A DNA stretch of 64,000 nucleotides from Streptomyces sp. NBC_00708 (GTDB lineage: Bacteria; Actinomycetota; Actinomycetes; Streptomycetales; Streptomycetaceae): NCBI GenBank assembly GCA_036226585.1, contig CP108997.1, positions 3,100,001 through 3,164,000 of the forward strand. The letters run 5' to 3'. The translations under genes were made by a program, and so were the position numbers. The notes under the pieces are model-generated. The model was given only the letters and a program-made list of their open reading frames with translations, ran no database searches and had not been told where the DNA came from. Position 1 is the first letter of the stretch. Every line of letters starts with the position of its first letter. This document shows, piece after piece, positions 32,902 through 41,296 of this stretch.

Positions 32902-34422
32902 ATGCCAGTCCGAGACCAGACGGGCACGACCGTCAGCAACCCGGTGATCCCCGGATTCCACCCCGACCCGAGCGTCTGCCGGGTCGGGGAGGACTACTAC
33001 CTGGCGTGCTCCAGCTTCGAGTACTTCCCGGGCATCCCGCTGTTCCACAGCCGCGACCTGGTCCACTGGACGCAGATCGGCAACGTCCTGGACCGGCCGG
33101 AGCAGTTGCACCTGACCGCGGACACCCAGGCCTCCGGCGGCATCTACGCGCCGACGCTCCGCCACCACGACGGCCGCTTCTGGCTGATCGTCACCAACGT
33201 CGAGGTGGGGAACCTGCTGTTCACCACCACCGACCCGGCCGGCCCCTGGTCCGACCCGGTCCCGCTCCCCGGCGTCCCCGGCATCGACCCCGACCTGGCC
33301 TGGGACGAGGACGGCACCTGCTGGTGCACCGTGGCCGGGGTCTCCCAGGTCCGCATCGACCCGCACACCGGCGAGACCTCCGGCGAACCGCGCCGCATCT
33401 GGTCCGGCGCGCCCGGGGCGAAGGCGCCGGAGGCCCCGCACCTCTACCGGATCGGCGACCACTGGTACCTGGTCATCGCGGAGGGCGGCACCGAGCGCGG
33501 GCACGCCGTGTCCGTCGCGCGCGGCCCCTCGCCCGCCGGCCCGTTCGAGCCCTGCCCGGACAACCCGGTCCTCACCCACCGCGGCCGCGAGCACCCGATC
33601 CAGAACACCGGCCACGGCGACCTGGTGCAGGGGCCCGACGGCTCCTGGTGGCTGGTGCTGCTCGGGGTGCGGCCGGGCGGCGGAAGCCCCGGCTGGCACG
33701 TGCTCGGCCGGGAGACCTTCCTGGCGCCGGTGACCTGGGTGGACGGCTGGCCCGTCGTCGGTGAGGTCTCCACCGAACTCGCGGCGCCGCCCTGGCCGTT
33801 GGAGCCCGCGCCCGCCGCGCGGGACCGGGACGACTTCGACCTGGCCGAGCCGCGCCCGTACTGGATCTCGCCGCGCCGCTCGACCGCCGGACGGGCCGGG
33901 ACGAAGGAGCGGCCCGGCTGGCTGACGCTGCACGGGCGGGGCGGCACGCTGGACGACCCGGACGCCGTGTTCACCGGCCGCCGCCAGCAGCACCTGTCGT
34001 GCCGGACCCGGACGCTGGTGGACGCGGCGGACGGGCACGGCGGGCTCGCGGTGCGCCTCGACGAGTCGCACCACTACGCGGTCGAGGCGGGCGGCGGTGA
34101 GATCCGGCTGGTCGCCCGGATCGGCCCGCTGCGCACCGTGGTGGCGTCCCGCCCGGCACCCGCCGGCCCGGTGGTCCTCGGGATCGACGTCGTACGCACG
34201 CGGGCCCCGATCGGCCCCTGCACGGGGCCGGACACGGTGTCCCTGGGCGTCGAGGAGCCGGACGGCACGTTCGCCGTGCTCGGCTCCCTCGACGGGCGGT
34301 ACCTCTCCACGGAGGTGGCCGGCGGCTTCACCGGCCGGGTGATCGGCCTGTACGCCGCGAGCGGCACCGTCCACTTCGACTGGTTCGCCTACGAGCCCCT
34401 GGACGAGCCCCTGGACGACTAG
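32902..34422 (+). CDS. Glycoside hydrolase family 43 protein
   Basis: The 506-residue protein has an N-terminal five-bladed propeller (about residues 12-300) with GH43 landmarks: NPVIPGFHPDPSVCR (base D22), GIDPDLAW (pKa-tuning D129) and KAPEAPHLY (acid E177). A C-terminal beta-sandwich (about 330-500, GH43_C2 type) follows. This layout is that of bacterial beta-xylosidases and alpha-L-arabinofuranosidases acting on xylan fragments. No signal peptide is seen, so it is probably cytoplasmic and acts on imported oligosaccharides. The double LacI-type operator 40 nt upstream supports sugar induction. Its stop shares CTAG with the convergent BTAD gene. Confidence 0.93.
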   Translation: MPVRDQTGTTVSNPVIPGFHPDPSVCRVGEDYYLACSSFEYFPGIPLFHSRDLVHWTQIGNVLDRPEQLHLTADTQASGGIYAPTLRHHDGRFWLIVTNVEVGNLLFTTTDPAGPWSDPVPLPGVPGIDPDLAWDEDGTCWCTVAGVSQVRIDPHTGETSGEPRRIWSGAPGAKAPEAPHLYRIGDHWYLVIAEGGTERGHAVSVARGPSPAGPFEPCPDNPVLTHRGREHPIQNTGHGDLVQGPDGSWWLVLLGVRPGGGSPGWHVLGRETFLAPVTWVDGWPVVGEVSTELAAPPWPLEPAPAARDRDDFDLAEPRPYWISPRRSTAGRAGTKERPGWLTLHGRGGTLDDPDAVFTGRRQQHLSCRTRTLVDAADGHGGLAVRLDESHHYAVEAGGGEIRLVARIGPLRTVVASRPAPAGPVVLGIDVVRTRAPIGPCTGPDTVSLGVEEPDGTFAVLGSLDGRYLSTEVAGGFTGRVIGLYAASGTVHFDWFAYEPLDEPLDD

Positions 34423-37400
34423 GCGGCCGAGCTGCTGCCCACCTCGGGCGCGTCCGGCAGGGCCTTGAGGATGTCCCGGAGGAGGTCGATGGTCTCGTCC
34501 TCCGCGTCGGTCCCCAGCTCCTCGTTGAGCTGGTTGAGCCGGTCCGCCGCCTCGATGACGGCGGCCCGGTCGCCGCGCGCCGCGTGGGCCCGGAACAGGT
34601 CCCGGGAGAGCAGCTCGCTCTCGGGGGACGCGACCAGGCCGCGCGACGCCGCCGCGACCGCGCCGGTGAGGTCGCCGGCCGCCAGGCACCGCTCCGCGAG
34701 CTCGTGGGCGACGTCCACGACCGCCGAGACCATGTCGTGGAACATGGTGTCCGCCCACAGGTAGTTGCGCGGGTTGGTCCCCGCGAACGGGCTGCCCTGG
34801 ATCAGCGACAGCGCCCGCGCCAGCGCGGTGTCGGCGGCGGCGCCCCGGGCGTGCATGCCCTCCCGGTACAGGTCCTGGAAGTCCAGCCAGTCGCACCGCA
34901 CGTACGGGGCGAAGGCGTACCGCCCGTCCGTCACGAACGGCAGGTAGGACTGGCCGCCCACCCAGGCGCGCAGCTTGCTCATGTTGGAGTTGCGCAGCGA
35001 GTGCCCGACATCGCGGCCGGGCCAGATCGCCGCGTCCAGCGCCCGGTGCTCCAGACCCGGGTGCAGGACGAGCCAGGCCGCCATCTCGGTCAGCCGGCCA
35101 CGGCGGTTGGATTCGACGGGGCCCTCGGCCGACACCAGCTCCACCGGTCCGAGCACCCGGATGTACGGGTGGGCCGGCGCCGGCGCGGTCGCGGCGATCG
35201 TTTCCTCCACGGGGACGACGTCCATCGGATTCTCGTCCTTCCCGACGGCCTCCGGTTCCGGGGCCGCCATGACGGCGAGCGTGAGTCGTGGGTCCTGCGG
35301 CCGGGCCCAGGTGGGCGTCGGCTCGTCCATGGGCCGCTCGGTGACCGCCATGAGCTCCAGCAGGCTCGCGTACTGGGCGGGTTCGAGGCGTTGCAGCATC
35401 ACTTCGAGGTCCGTCTCCGGAATGCGTACGACGACACCGGGCGCGGCGGCGACCGTCCAGGTGTCCGGCAGTCCGAGCGCCTCGTCGGCGCTCGTCACCG
35501 CGGCCAGCGAGGTGCGAGGCTGCGCCGCCGTCAGGTCGAGCAGGTCGCGCGCGCTCTCGTCCGAGCCGGACAGCGGCAGGGCGCAGAGCACGATCTGCGG
35601 GGCCCAGGCGTCCGCGCCGGTCCCCAGCAGCCGCGCCTCGCTCAGGCTGCCGGCCCCGCTCTCCTCCAGCGCACGCCGCTGCGCCTCGTCGTGGCTCCGC
35701 AGGCCGGTGACCGCGGCCGCCAGGGTGGCGTGGTGCACGATGCGGCCGGGGAACGCGCCCTTCAGCTCCTCCCCGAAGCCGACCAGGCGGATCGTGTGCT
35801 CGGCGTGCAGGGAGTCGGACGCCAGCTCCACGGCCAGCGCCAGCAGGATGGACCGGACGTCGTCCGCCTCGCCGTCGAGCCGGAGCATGCCGATCCGCTC
35901 CAGGTCGACCAGCACCGGGAACCCCTCGAAGCTCGTGCCGAGGCTGATCAGCGCGGGGTACGGCAGCGCGGTCTCCGACGCCTCCGCGGCCGGCAGCAGC
36001 GCGTCGGTGTCCTTCGCGCACCACCAGATCTCGTCCCCGCTGACCACGGGCGTGAACGGCCTTACGGGGACGGCCGGTTCGCAGAGGTGCAGGGCGGCGC
36101 CCTCCGGGGTGATGACGACGGCGTCGAGCTGCGGCAGCGGCGTCTCGTCCCGGGCCAGCTCGGCGGAGAGCGTGCGCAGGGCCCGGTCCAGCAGGTCGAG
36201 CCCCTCGGGCAGGTCCGCCGAGGCCATCCGCATGTCCCGTTCCAGCACGGCGGCGTCGCCCTCGGGCAGTGCGATGCGGCGCCGGGGGCGCCGGCGACGC
36301 TGCTGCACGATGCGGCGGGTACCGAGCACACCGAGCACCCCGGCGGCGAGCAGCGCGCCGATCCCGGCGCCCTGCCGCACGGAGATGCCGCCGTCGTCCC
36401 CTTCGTCCACAGCCTCGGCAGGCCCAGCGGCATCGGGCTTCTGCTGCCCCCCGGGAGAGGCGGACCCGGCAGGCGCGGGCTTGGCGGACTCGGCGGGCTT
36501 GGGCTTCGCGGACTCGGCCGGCTTGGCCGACTCCTCGGGCTTCGGCTTCGCGGACTCCGCAGGCTTCGCGGGCGCGGGCTTGGCCGACTCGGCCGGCTTC
36601 GGCTTCGCGGACTCCGCCGGCTTGGCCGACTCCTCGGGCTTCGGCTTCGCCGTCTCCGCCGGCTTCGCGGGCGCGGGCTTGGCCGACTCGGCCGGCTTCG
36701 GCTTCGCCGTCTCGGCGGGCTTGGCGCTCTCGGCCGGCTTCGGCTTCGCGGACTCCGCCGGCTTCGCGGGCGCCGGCTTGGCCGACTCGGCCGGGTGGGC
36801 CGACTCCTCGGGCTTCGGCTTCGCCGTCTCCGCCGGCTTCGCGGGCGCCGGCTTCGCCGACTCGGCCGGGTGGGCCGACTCGGCCGGGTGGGCCGACTCC
36901 TCGGGCTTCGGCTTCGCGGACTCCGCCGGCTTGGCCGGCTGCGGCTGGGCCGTCTCGTCCGGCTGCGGCTCGGTGGGCGCGGGCTTCGCCGGCTCCGCCG
37001 GCCTCGGCTTCGCCGGGCCCGCCTCGTCCGGGCCGGCGTCCGGCAGCTTCAGCTTCTGGCCGGGGATGATCAGGTCCGGGTTGGTGAACGTGCCGCCGCC
37101 GGGCAGCGACGCCCCCCGGTTGAGGTCGAAGATCTCCGTATAGCGGGCGGGGTCGCCGAGTTCGCGGTCCGCGATCGCGCCCAGCGAGTCACCCGGCCGT
37201 ACGGTCGCGGTCTCACCGGAGGACGCCGAGTCGTGGGCCGAGGCCCCCGTACCGGCCGGCATCCGCAGTTTCCAGCCGGGCTGGAGGAAGCCCTGGGCGT
37301 GGAAGACGGTGCCGTCCGTCATCACCCGGCCCTCGTTGAGCGTGGCGATCTCGTGCCAGCGGTTGCCGTCGCCCAGCCGCTCCTCGGCGATGCTCCACAG

Positions 37401-37916
37401 GCTCTCGGCGGGGCGTACGTCCCGCACGGTGTACGCGTCGGCCGACGCGGCCTGCTGCGTGGTGCGGGCGTCCGACGCGTGCGCGGCGTCCGTGGTGCCG
37501 GTGTGCGCGTACGACTGCGTGACGGAGACCGGCGCGGCGGCCGGTGAGGCGAAGGCCGAACCGGCCGTCGGCAGGAGCACCAGGATGCCGCCGATCAGCG
37601 TCGCGGCGGCCCGCTGGCTCGCCCCGAGGCCGCTCAGCCGGCGGACCGTACGCCCGCGCAACTGGGCCGGGATCTCCAGCAGGACGGAGACGGTGAAGCC
37701 CGCCCAGCCGACCCAGCCGGCGGCGGCGAGCAGGAGGAGGAAGGCGCCCCCGGTGTCCTGCCGGGAGAACAGGTGGGTCAGGTCCTCGACCCCGTTGTCG
37801 AGCACGATCCCGGTCGCCCACCACAGCAGCACCGGCAGTCCCACGAGCAGCGCCGCCAGGACGACGAGGCTCAGCAGGGCCCGTATCAGATTGCGAACCG
37901 TACGCACCGCGATCAC
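34419..37916 (-). CDS. Membrane-anchored LysM protein with C-terminal BTAD transcription-activator domain
   Basis: The 1165-residue protein has three hydrophobic segments (about 12-38, 57-82, 104-124) and two LysM peptidoglycan-binding domains (162-220 and 237-292). A Lys-Pro-Ala-Glu-Ser repeat (301-490), a transmembrane helix (514-533) and a basic stop-transfer (RRRRPRRR) follow. A long cytoplasmic part ends in a winged-helix-like plus BTAD/TPR domain (918-1155, as in SARP regulators; LRNSNMSKLRAW, then CDWLDFQDLY). LysM outside and BTAD inside suggests cell-wall status linked to gene control or to assembly. GTG 37916 overlaps the stop of the preceding TadG-like gene, placing it last in the Tad pilus operon. 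DNA binding by a membrane-held BTAD protein is inferred, not shown. Confidence 0.88.
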   Translation of the reverse strand: MIAVRTVRNLIRALLSLVVLAALLVGLPVLLWWATGIVLDNGVEDLTHLFSRQDTGGAFLLLLAAAGWVGWAGFTVSVLLEIPAQLRGRTVRRLSGLGASQRAAATLIGGILVLLPTAGSAFASPAAAPVSVTQSYAHTGTTDAAHASDARTTQQAASADAYTVRDVRPAESLWSIAEERLGDGNRWHEIATLNEGRVMTDGTVFHAQGFLQPGWKLRMPAGTGASAHDSASSGETATVRPGDSLGAIADRELGDPARYTEIFDLNRGASLPGGGTFTNPDLIIPGQKLKLPDAGPDEAGPAKPRPAEPAKPAPTEPQPDETAQPQPAKPAESAKPKPEESAHPAESAHPAESAKPAPAKPAETAKPKPEESAHPAESAKPAPAKPAESAKPKPAESAKPAETAKPKPAESAKPAPAKPAETAKPKPEESAKPAESAKPKPAESAKPAPAKPAESAKPKPEESAKPAESAKPKPAESAKPAPAGSASPGGQQKPDAAGPAEAVDEGDDGGISVRQGAGIGALLAAGVLGVLGTRRIVQQRRRRPRRRIALPEGDAAVLERDMRMASADLPEGLDLLDRALRTLSAELARDETPLPQLDAVVITPEGAALHLCEPAVPVRPFTPVVSGDEIWWCAKDTDALLPAAEASETALPYPALISLGTSFEGFPVLVDLERIGMLRLDGEADDVRSILLALAVELASDSLHAEHTIRLVGFGEELKGAFPGRIVHHATLAAAVTGLRSHDEAQRRALEESGAGSLSEARLLGTGADAWAPQIVLCALPLSGSDESARDLLDLTAAQPRTSLAAVTSADEALGLPDTWTVAAAPGVVVRIPETDLEVMLQRLEPAQYASLLELMAVTERPMDEPTPTWARPQDPRLTLAVMAAPEPEAVGKDENPMDVVPVEETIAATAPAPAHPYIRVLGPVELVSAEGPVESNRRGRLTEMAAWLVLHPGLEHRALDAAIWPGRDVGHSLRNSNMSKLRAWVGGQSYLPFVTDGRYAFAPYVRCDWLDFQDLYREGMHARGAAADTALARALSLIQGSPFAGTNPRNYLWADTMFHDMVSAVVDVAHELAERCLAAGDLTGAVAAASRGLVASPESELLSRDLFRAHAARGDRAAVIEAADRLNQLNEELGTDAEDETIDLLRDILKALPDAPEVGSSSAA
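36465..37016 (-). repeat. In-frame Lys/Pro/Ala/Glu/Ser coding repeats
   Basis: This part of the LysM-BTAD gene is built from near-identical 12-15-nt units encoding KPAESA, KPKPEESA and KPAPAKPAE blocks, about 190 residues in all. The peptide is probably an extended spacer crossing the cell wall. Length variation between strains is likely through repeat slippage. Confidence 0.85.
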
Positions 37917-38338
37917 GACCCTTCGGGGGCGACGACACCGTGGATGAGCGTGGCGTGCCCCTCCCCGTGGACGGACATGGAGGAAATGCCGACGACCGTC
38001 AGGAAGCGCGTGGTGTACGTGCCGGTCACGGTGACCGTCACGCGCTTCCCGTCGGGTGACACCGTCGCGCTCCCCCGCGCCCCGGCCGCCGAGAGGTACG
38101 CGGCAGCGGCGGCACGCGCGGCGGCGGGCTGGGCGACGACGGCCTTGCCCGGGATCGCCTGGGCGGGGTCGATCGCCTGGCCGCCGGCGCGGGCGGCCTC
38201 CATGGCGACGGCGTCGGCCCGTTCCGTGGCACGCAGCTTGCCGCCGCCGTCGACGGTGATCCCGATGACGGCGAGGAGCGCCACGGTGATGATGGCGCTG
38301 TAGACGGCGATCCCGCCGCGGTCGTCGTACGTACGCAT
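37913..38338 (-). CDS. TadG/TadE-like pilus-associated protein
   Basis: The 141-residue protein has a short DRGG-containing N-terminus (MRTYDDRGGIAVYSAIITVAL), one transmembrane helix and an extracytoplasmic part containing an R-A-T-E-R-A-D-A-V-A-M-E-A-A-R-A-G-G-Q helix. This is the pattern of actinobacterial Rv3660c/TadG-like Flp-pilus assembly proteins. It is coupled to both neighbours (ATGA upstream, GTGA downstream). Confidence 0.82.
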   Translation of the reverse strand: MRTYDDRGGIAVYSAIITVALLAVIGITVDGGGKLRATERADAVAMEAARAGGQAIDPAQAIPGKAVVAQPAAARAAAAAYLSAAGARGSATVSPDGKRVTVTVTGTYTTRFLTVVGISSMSVHGEGHATLIHGVVAPEGS

Positions 38339-38760
38339 CAGTCGCGCTCCCGGTACGCGTCGACCGCCGAGGTGAACGTCGACGTGAGGGTGTGACTGCC
38401 GGGTGCGCCCGGCAGCATCAGGTCGGACAGCGGAACGGTGCAGGCCACCGTGACCCGGACCGTTCCGACGGTGCCCAGGGGGGCGTTGAGCCCCGACGCG
38501 TCCACGCTGACGCGCGTACCGGAGCACTTGAGGCCCTGGTCGGCCAGCGTCTCCCGGGCGGCGGACAGGGCGTTGCTCCGCGCGGCGCCGACGGTGCGCG
38601 AGATGGACGCCTCGCGTGCCGCGTCCTCGGCGGCGGCGTCCACCTTGTTGCCCGCGGTCACCACCCGGCCGCCGGCGAGGGCCAGGCAGAGAAAAATGAT
38701 CATCAACGGCGTGACGATCGCCGCTGAGATCGCCTCGCTCCCCCGGTCGTCCCAGTTCAC
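38338..38760 (-). CDS. TadE-like pseudopilin
   Basis: The product is 140 residues with GTG start. MNWDDRGSEAISAAIVTPLMIIF opens with the DDRGS-E motif typical of actinobacterial TadE-like proteins, followed by one transmembrane helix and an exported domain with two cysteines (LKCSGTR and VACTVP) that could form a disulfide. It is probably a minor pilin or pilus-assembly subunit. It sits one base after the preceding TadE gene and overlaps the next. Confidence 0.85.
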   Translation of the reverse strand: MNWDDRGSEAISAAIVTPLMIIFLCLALAGGRVVTAGNKVDAAAEDAAREASISRTVGAARSNALSAARETLADQGLKCSGTRVSVDASGLNAPLGTVGTVRVTVACTVPLSDLMLPGAPGSHTLTSTFTSAVDAYRERD

Positions 38761-38761
38761 T

Positions 38762-39169
38762 TCATCCCCCGGTCGTCCAGCGCTCCACCGGTCCGGACGC
38801 GCTCTGTGTGATCGTCAGTCCCGGCACGCCGGGCAGCAGCGACGGCGCCCGGCCCGTGACCTGTATCCGGATGCGCTCGGCCGAACTTCCCCCCGTGGAA
38901 ACGGACGGACCGAGCAGCGTGTTGCCCGCGATCCGGCCGAGCACGGCCTGCGCGCGCGCCGCGCCGGCGCCCGGCCCCGACTCGTAGACCCGTGCCGCGG
39001 CGACGCCTTCGCGGGCGGCGGTCAGGGCCACGTTCCGCGCGTAGTACCAGAGCGACACCTGCACCACGGCGATCGTCAGGAAGATGATGAACGGGAAGAC
39101 GATCGCCATCTGGAGCGAGGTGTCGCCGCGGTCGTCCAGCGACCGGCGCGCGACGACCGCGGGCTTCAT
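38762..39169 (-). CDS. TadE-like pseudopilin
   Basis: The 135-residue protein has the DRGDTSLQMAIVFPFIIFL start of TadE-family proteins, an aromatic-rich end to the helix (WYYARNVALTAAREG) and an exported C-terminal domain. It is a likely minor pilin. Its ATG overlaps the stop of the small Flp-like gene (ATGA). Three consecutive genes with this DRG-hydrophobic architecture indicate tandem duplication followed by divergence. Confidence 0.87.
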   Translation of the reverse strand: MKPAVVARRSLDDRGDTSLQMAIVFPFIIFLTIAVVQVSLWYYARNVALTAAREGVAAARVYESGPGAGAARAQAVLGRIAGNTLLGPSVSTGGSSAERIRIQVTGRAPSLLPGVPGLTITQSASGPVERWTTGG

Positions 39170-39393
39170 CAGATGCCCGAGAGCTGGGTGTTGTACCTGG
39201 CCAGGACCACCTTGATGGTGCCGGCGATGATCAGGGCACCGGCCACCGCGGCGACCCAGATGATGACCGTGGTGATGCTGACGTCACCGCGGTCGCGGTC
39301 CTCGGTGCCGCGCTCGACCCGGTCGGCCAGCACGGCCAGGACCATGCCCAGGGATACAGCGGCCCGGTTCGTGAGCCTGTTGATCGCGTTCAT
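39169..39393 (-). CDS. Small Flp-pilin-like membrane protein
   Basis: The 74-residue protein has a basic N-terminus and a DRDRGDVSITTVIIWVAAVAGAL segment leading into one transmembrane helix and a short tail (KVVLARYNTQLSGI). Size, position between TadC and TadE genes and the DRGD-hydrophobic junction suggest the major Flp-type pilin; cleavage would leave a short peptide. The 104-nt gap upstream holds a weak CTGGCG/CGCCAG hairpin and separates it from tadC, so it may have its own promoter for higher expression. Confidence 0.75.
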   Translation of the reverse strand: MNAINRLTNRAAVSLGMVLAVLADRVERGTEDRDRGDVSITTVIIWVAAVAGALIIAGTIKVVLARYNTQLSGI

Positions 39394-39497
39394 GCTGTGA
39401 GCCCCCTCGTTCCTTCTCTTCGTGTGCGTCGACTCCCTTGTGGGAAGACGCCGTTGCCCCTGGCGCCGGTTCAGCCCGTCGCCAGCTGTTACCGCTG

Positions 39498-40385
39498 TTA
39501 CGTGGTCATGATGTTGATCACCGCGGGGAAAGCGACCATCAGCATCACGAGCACCGCGAGGAGCGCGCCGGGAGCGGTCATCTTCTCGCTGTCCTCGTTG
39601 GCCTCGCTCGCCTGCTTGGCCAGCAGTTCGGTGCGCAGCGACTTGGACCGCGCCCGCAGCGTCGTGTAGACCGCCGCGCCGTCGTGGGCCGACATCCGCA
39701 TGATCTCGGCGACGTCCTCCAGGACCGGCAGGTCCAGCTCCTCGGTGAGCCGCACCAGCGCCTCCCACGGCGGGACCTTGTCCACCCGGGCCCGCATCAT
39801 CGCCTCCTGGAGCCGGGTGAAGGCCCAGCCCTTGCCGATGGCGGCGGCCCGCTCCAGTGCCTCGGTCGGCCCGGAGTCGGCGGCCCGCTTGAGCGCGACG
39901 AGGTCGAGGTAGGCGGCGATCGCGTGCGAGAACTCCTCGCGCGCCCGCCTCGCCTGGTCCCGTACGGACAGGTCCGGGATGAACCAGAGCAGCGCGCCGA
40001 GGACCAGGCCGATCACCACCGGCAGGTAGAACGGCAGACCGAGCCCCATCAGCGTCCAGGCACCGACGACGAGCGGCGGGAGCAGCAGGCCCGAGGCCGC
40101 CAACGCGGCCTTGACCAGCAGGAACCGCTCGGGGGTCTGTCCGACCAGCGCCAGGTCCTTGCGGGGGATGGTGACCCCCGGCAGCCCCTGGAGGTGCTCC
40201 ACCAGCCACGCCCCCCACAGGTCGTCGCGCGTGGCGGGGCCGGTCTCGGAGGGATCGGGCGCGGTGGCGTTCAGACGCCGCAGGCTGGACGCCAGGTCGG
40301 GCTGGGGCCTGACCAGTTCGCGGATGAGCAGAGCGAGGCCGCCGCCCACGGCGAGGCCCGAGAAGATCGCGGCCGGGGGTATCAC
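39498..40385 (-). CDS. tadC: TadC-like pilus assembly membrane protein (T2SSF domain)
   Basis: The 295-residue protein starts with GTG at 40385, overlapping the tadB stop (GTGA). It has an N-terminal helix, a pair of helices near residues 95-140 and a C-terminal helix (APGALLAVLVMLMVAFPAV). A type II secretion F domain lies between (FSHAIAAYLDLVALKRAADSG then RMSAHDGAAVYTTLRARSK). With TadB it forms the inner-membrane platform moved by the CpaF ATPase. Confidence 0.92.
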   Translation of the reverse strand: MIPPAAIFSGLAVGGGLALLIRELVRPQPDLASSLRRLNATAPDPSETGPATRDDLWGAWLVEHLQGLPGVTIPRKDLALVGQTPERFLLVKAALAASGLLLPPLVVGAWTLMGLGLPFYLPVVIGLVLGALLWFIPDLSVRDQARRAREEFSHAIAAYLDLVALKRAADSGPTEALERAAAIGKGWAFTRLQEAMMRARVDKVPPWEALVRLTEELDLPVLEDVAEIMRMSAHDGAAVYTTLRARSKSLRTELLAKQASEANEDSEKMTAPGALLAVLVMLMVAFPAVINIMTT

Positions 40386-41296
40386 GACTGGGCCTCCTGG
40401 AGGGGATCGGCCGGTTCCGGCAGCTTGACCCGGCTGCGCGGGTCGGCGATCAGGAACCGGGCCACCGGGCGGTGGTCGGCCAGCGCGCGCATCCAGACCA
40501 GCACCCCGGCGAAGCCGCCCGCGAGCACGCCCAGGACGAGCTGGCCGAGGAGGGTGCCGTAGGGCGCGGTGTAGCTGGGGACCAGGAATCCGGCCCCGAC
40601 CACGCAGAGCGTGATGATGGTCATCCACCGCACGGTGGTGCGCGGCTTGGCCCGGTCGGCCTCGATCTGGCGGCGCTTGGCGACCTCTTCACGTACCGCT
40701 TCGGACAGGTCCTCCAGCGCCTGGGCGAGGCCGGGGCCCCGGTCGGAGGCGCAGAGCATCAGCGCGGCGAGGACCTTGTCGGCGGTGACGTCGTCGAGTG
40801 CGTCCGCGAACGACTCCAGCGCCTCGGCGGGCCGCCAGCCCACCTGGAGGCGGTCGGCGAGGTCGGCGATCTCGTGCTCCAGCTCGCTGGGAGCGCCGCG
40901 CCGGCTGGCGATCATCGCCTGCTCCAGGCCCATGCCGAGCCGCAGCACGTCGGCCAGGCGCTGGGTCCACTCGCCGAGCGCCTCCAGCTTGTCGATGCGC
41001 ACTTCGGCGTTCTTCGTGGGCGACAGCAGCCAGGGCACCCCGACCACGGCGGCGCCGACGAGCAGCCCGCCGGTGAAGACGCCGGTGATGACCCAGACGG
41101 CCAGGCCGATGACCCCACCGGCCGCCCAGCGGGTCCGGCGCCGCATGGCCACGTCGTGCGCCACGCCCCCGCCGAGGCCCTTGCGCGACCGGCGGACCGG
41201 GCGCGGGGCCGTCGTACCGACCAGGCCCGTCACCACACCCACCAGGCCGCCGGCGACGGCGAGTCCGGCGAGCACCCACATCAGCATGAGGTTCAT
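40382..41296 (-). CDS. tadB: TadB-like pilus assembly membrane protein (T2SSF domain)
   Basis: The 304-residue protein has an N-terminal helix (MWVLAGLAVAGGLVGVVTGL), a helix pair near residues 65-105, a T2SSF domain (LEALGEWTQRLADVLRLGMGL, later DRGPGLAQALEDLSEAVREEV) and C-terminal helices. It is the partner of TadC in the pilus platform. ATG 41296 overlaps the CpaF stop. The order CpaF-TadB-TadC is the usual Tad arrangement. Confidence 0.93.
   Translation of the reverse strand: MNLMLMWVLAGLAVAGGLVGVVTGLVGTTAPRPVRRSRKGLGGGVAHDVAMRRRTRWAAGGVIGLAVWVITGVFTGGLLVGAAVVGVPWLLSPTKNAEVRIDKLEALGEWTQRLADVLRLGMGLEQAMIASRRGAPSELEHEIADLADRLQVGWRPAEALESFADALDDVTADKVLAALMLCASDRGPGLAQALEDLSEAVREEVAKRRQIEADRAKPRTTVRWMTIITLCVVGAGFLVPSYTAPYGTLLGQLVLGVLAGGFAGVLVWMRALADHRPVARFLIADPRSRVKLPEPADPLQEAQS

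Noticed and set aside
36465..37016. Regular short repeats that resemble a tandem-repeat or CRISPR-like array
   Set aside because: Units are 12-15 nt without spacers, stay in frame and encode a Lys/Pro/Ala/Glu/Ser linker within the LysM-BTAD protein.
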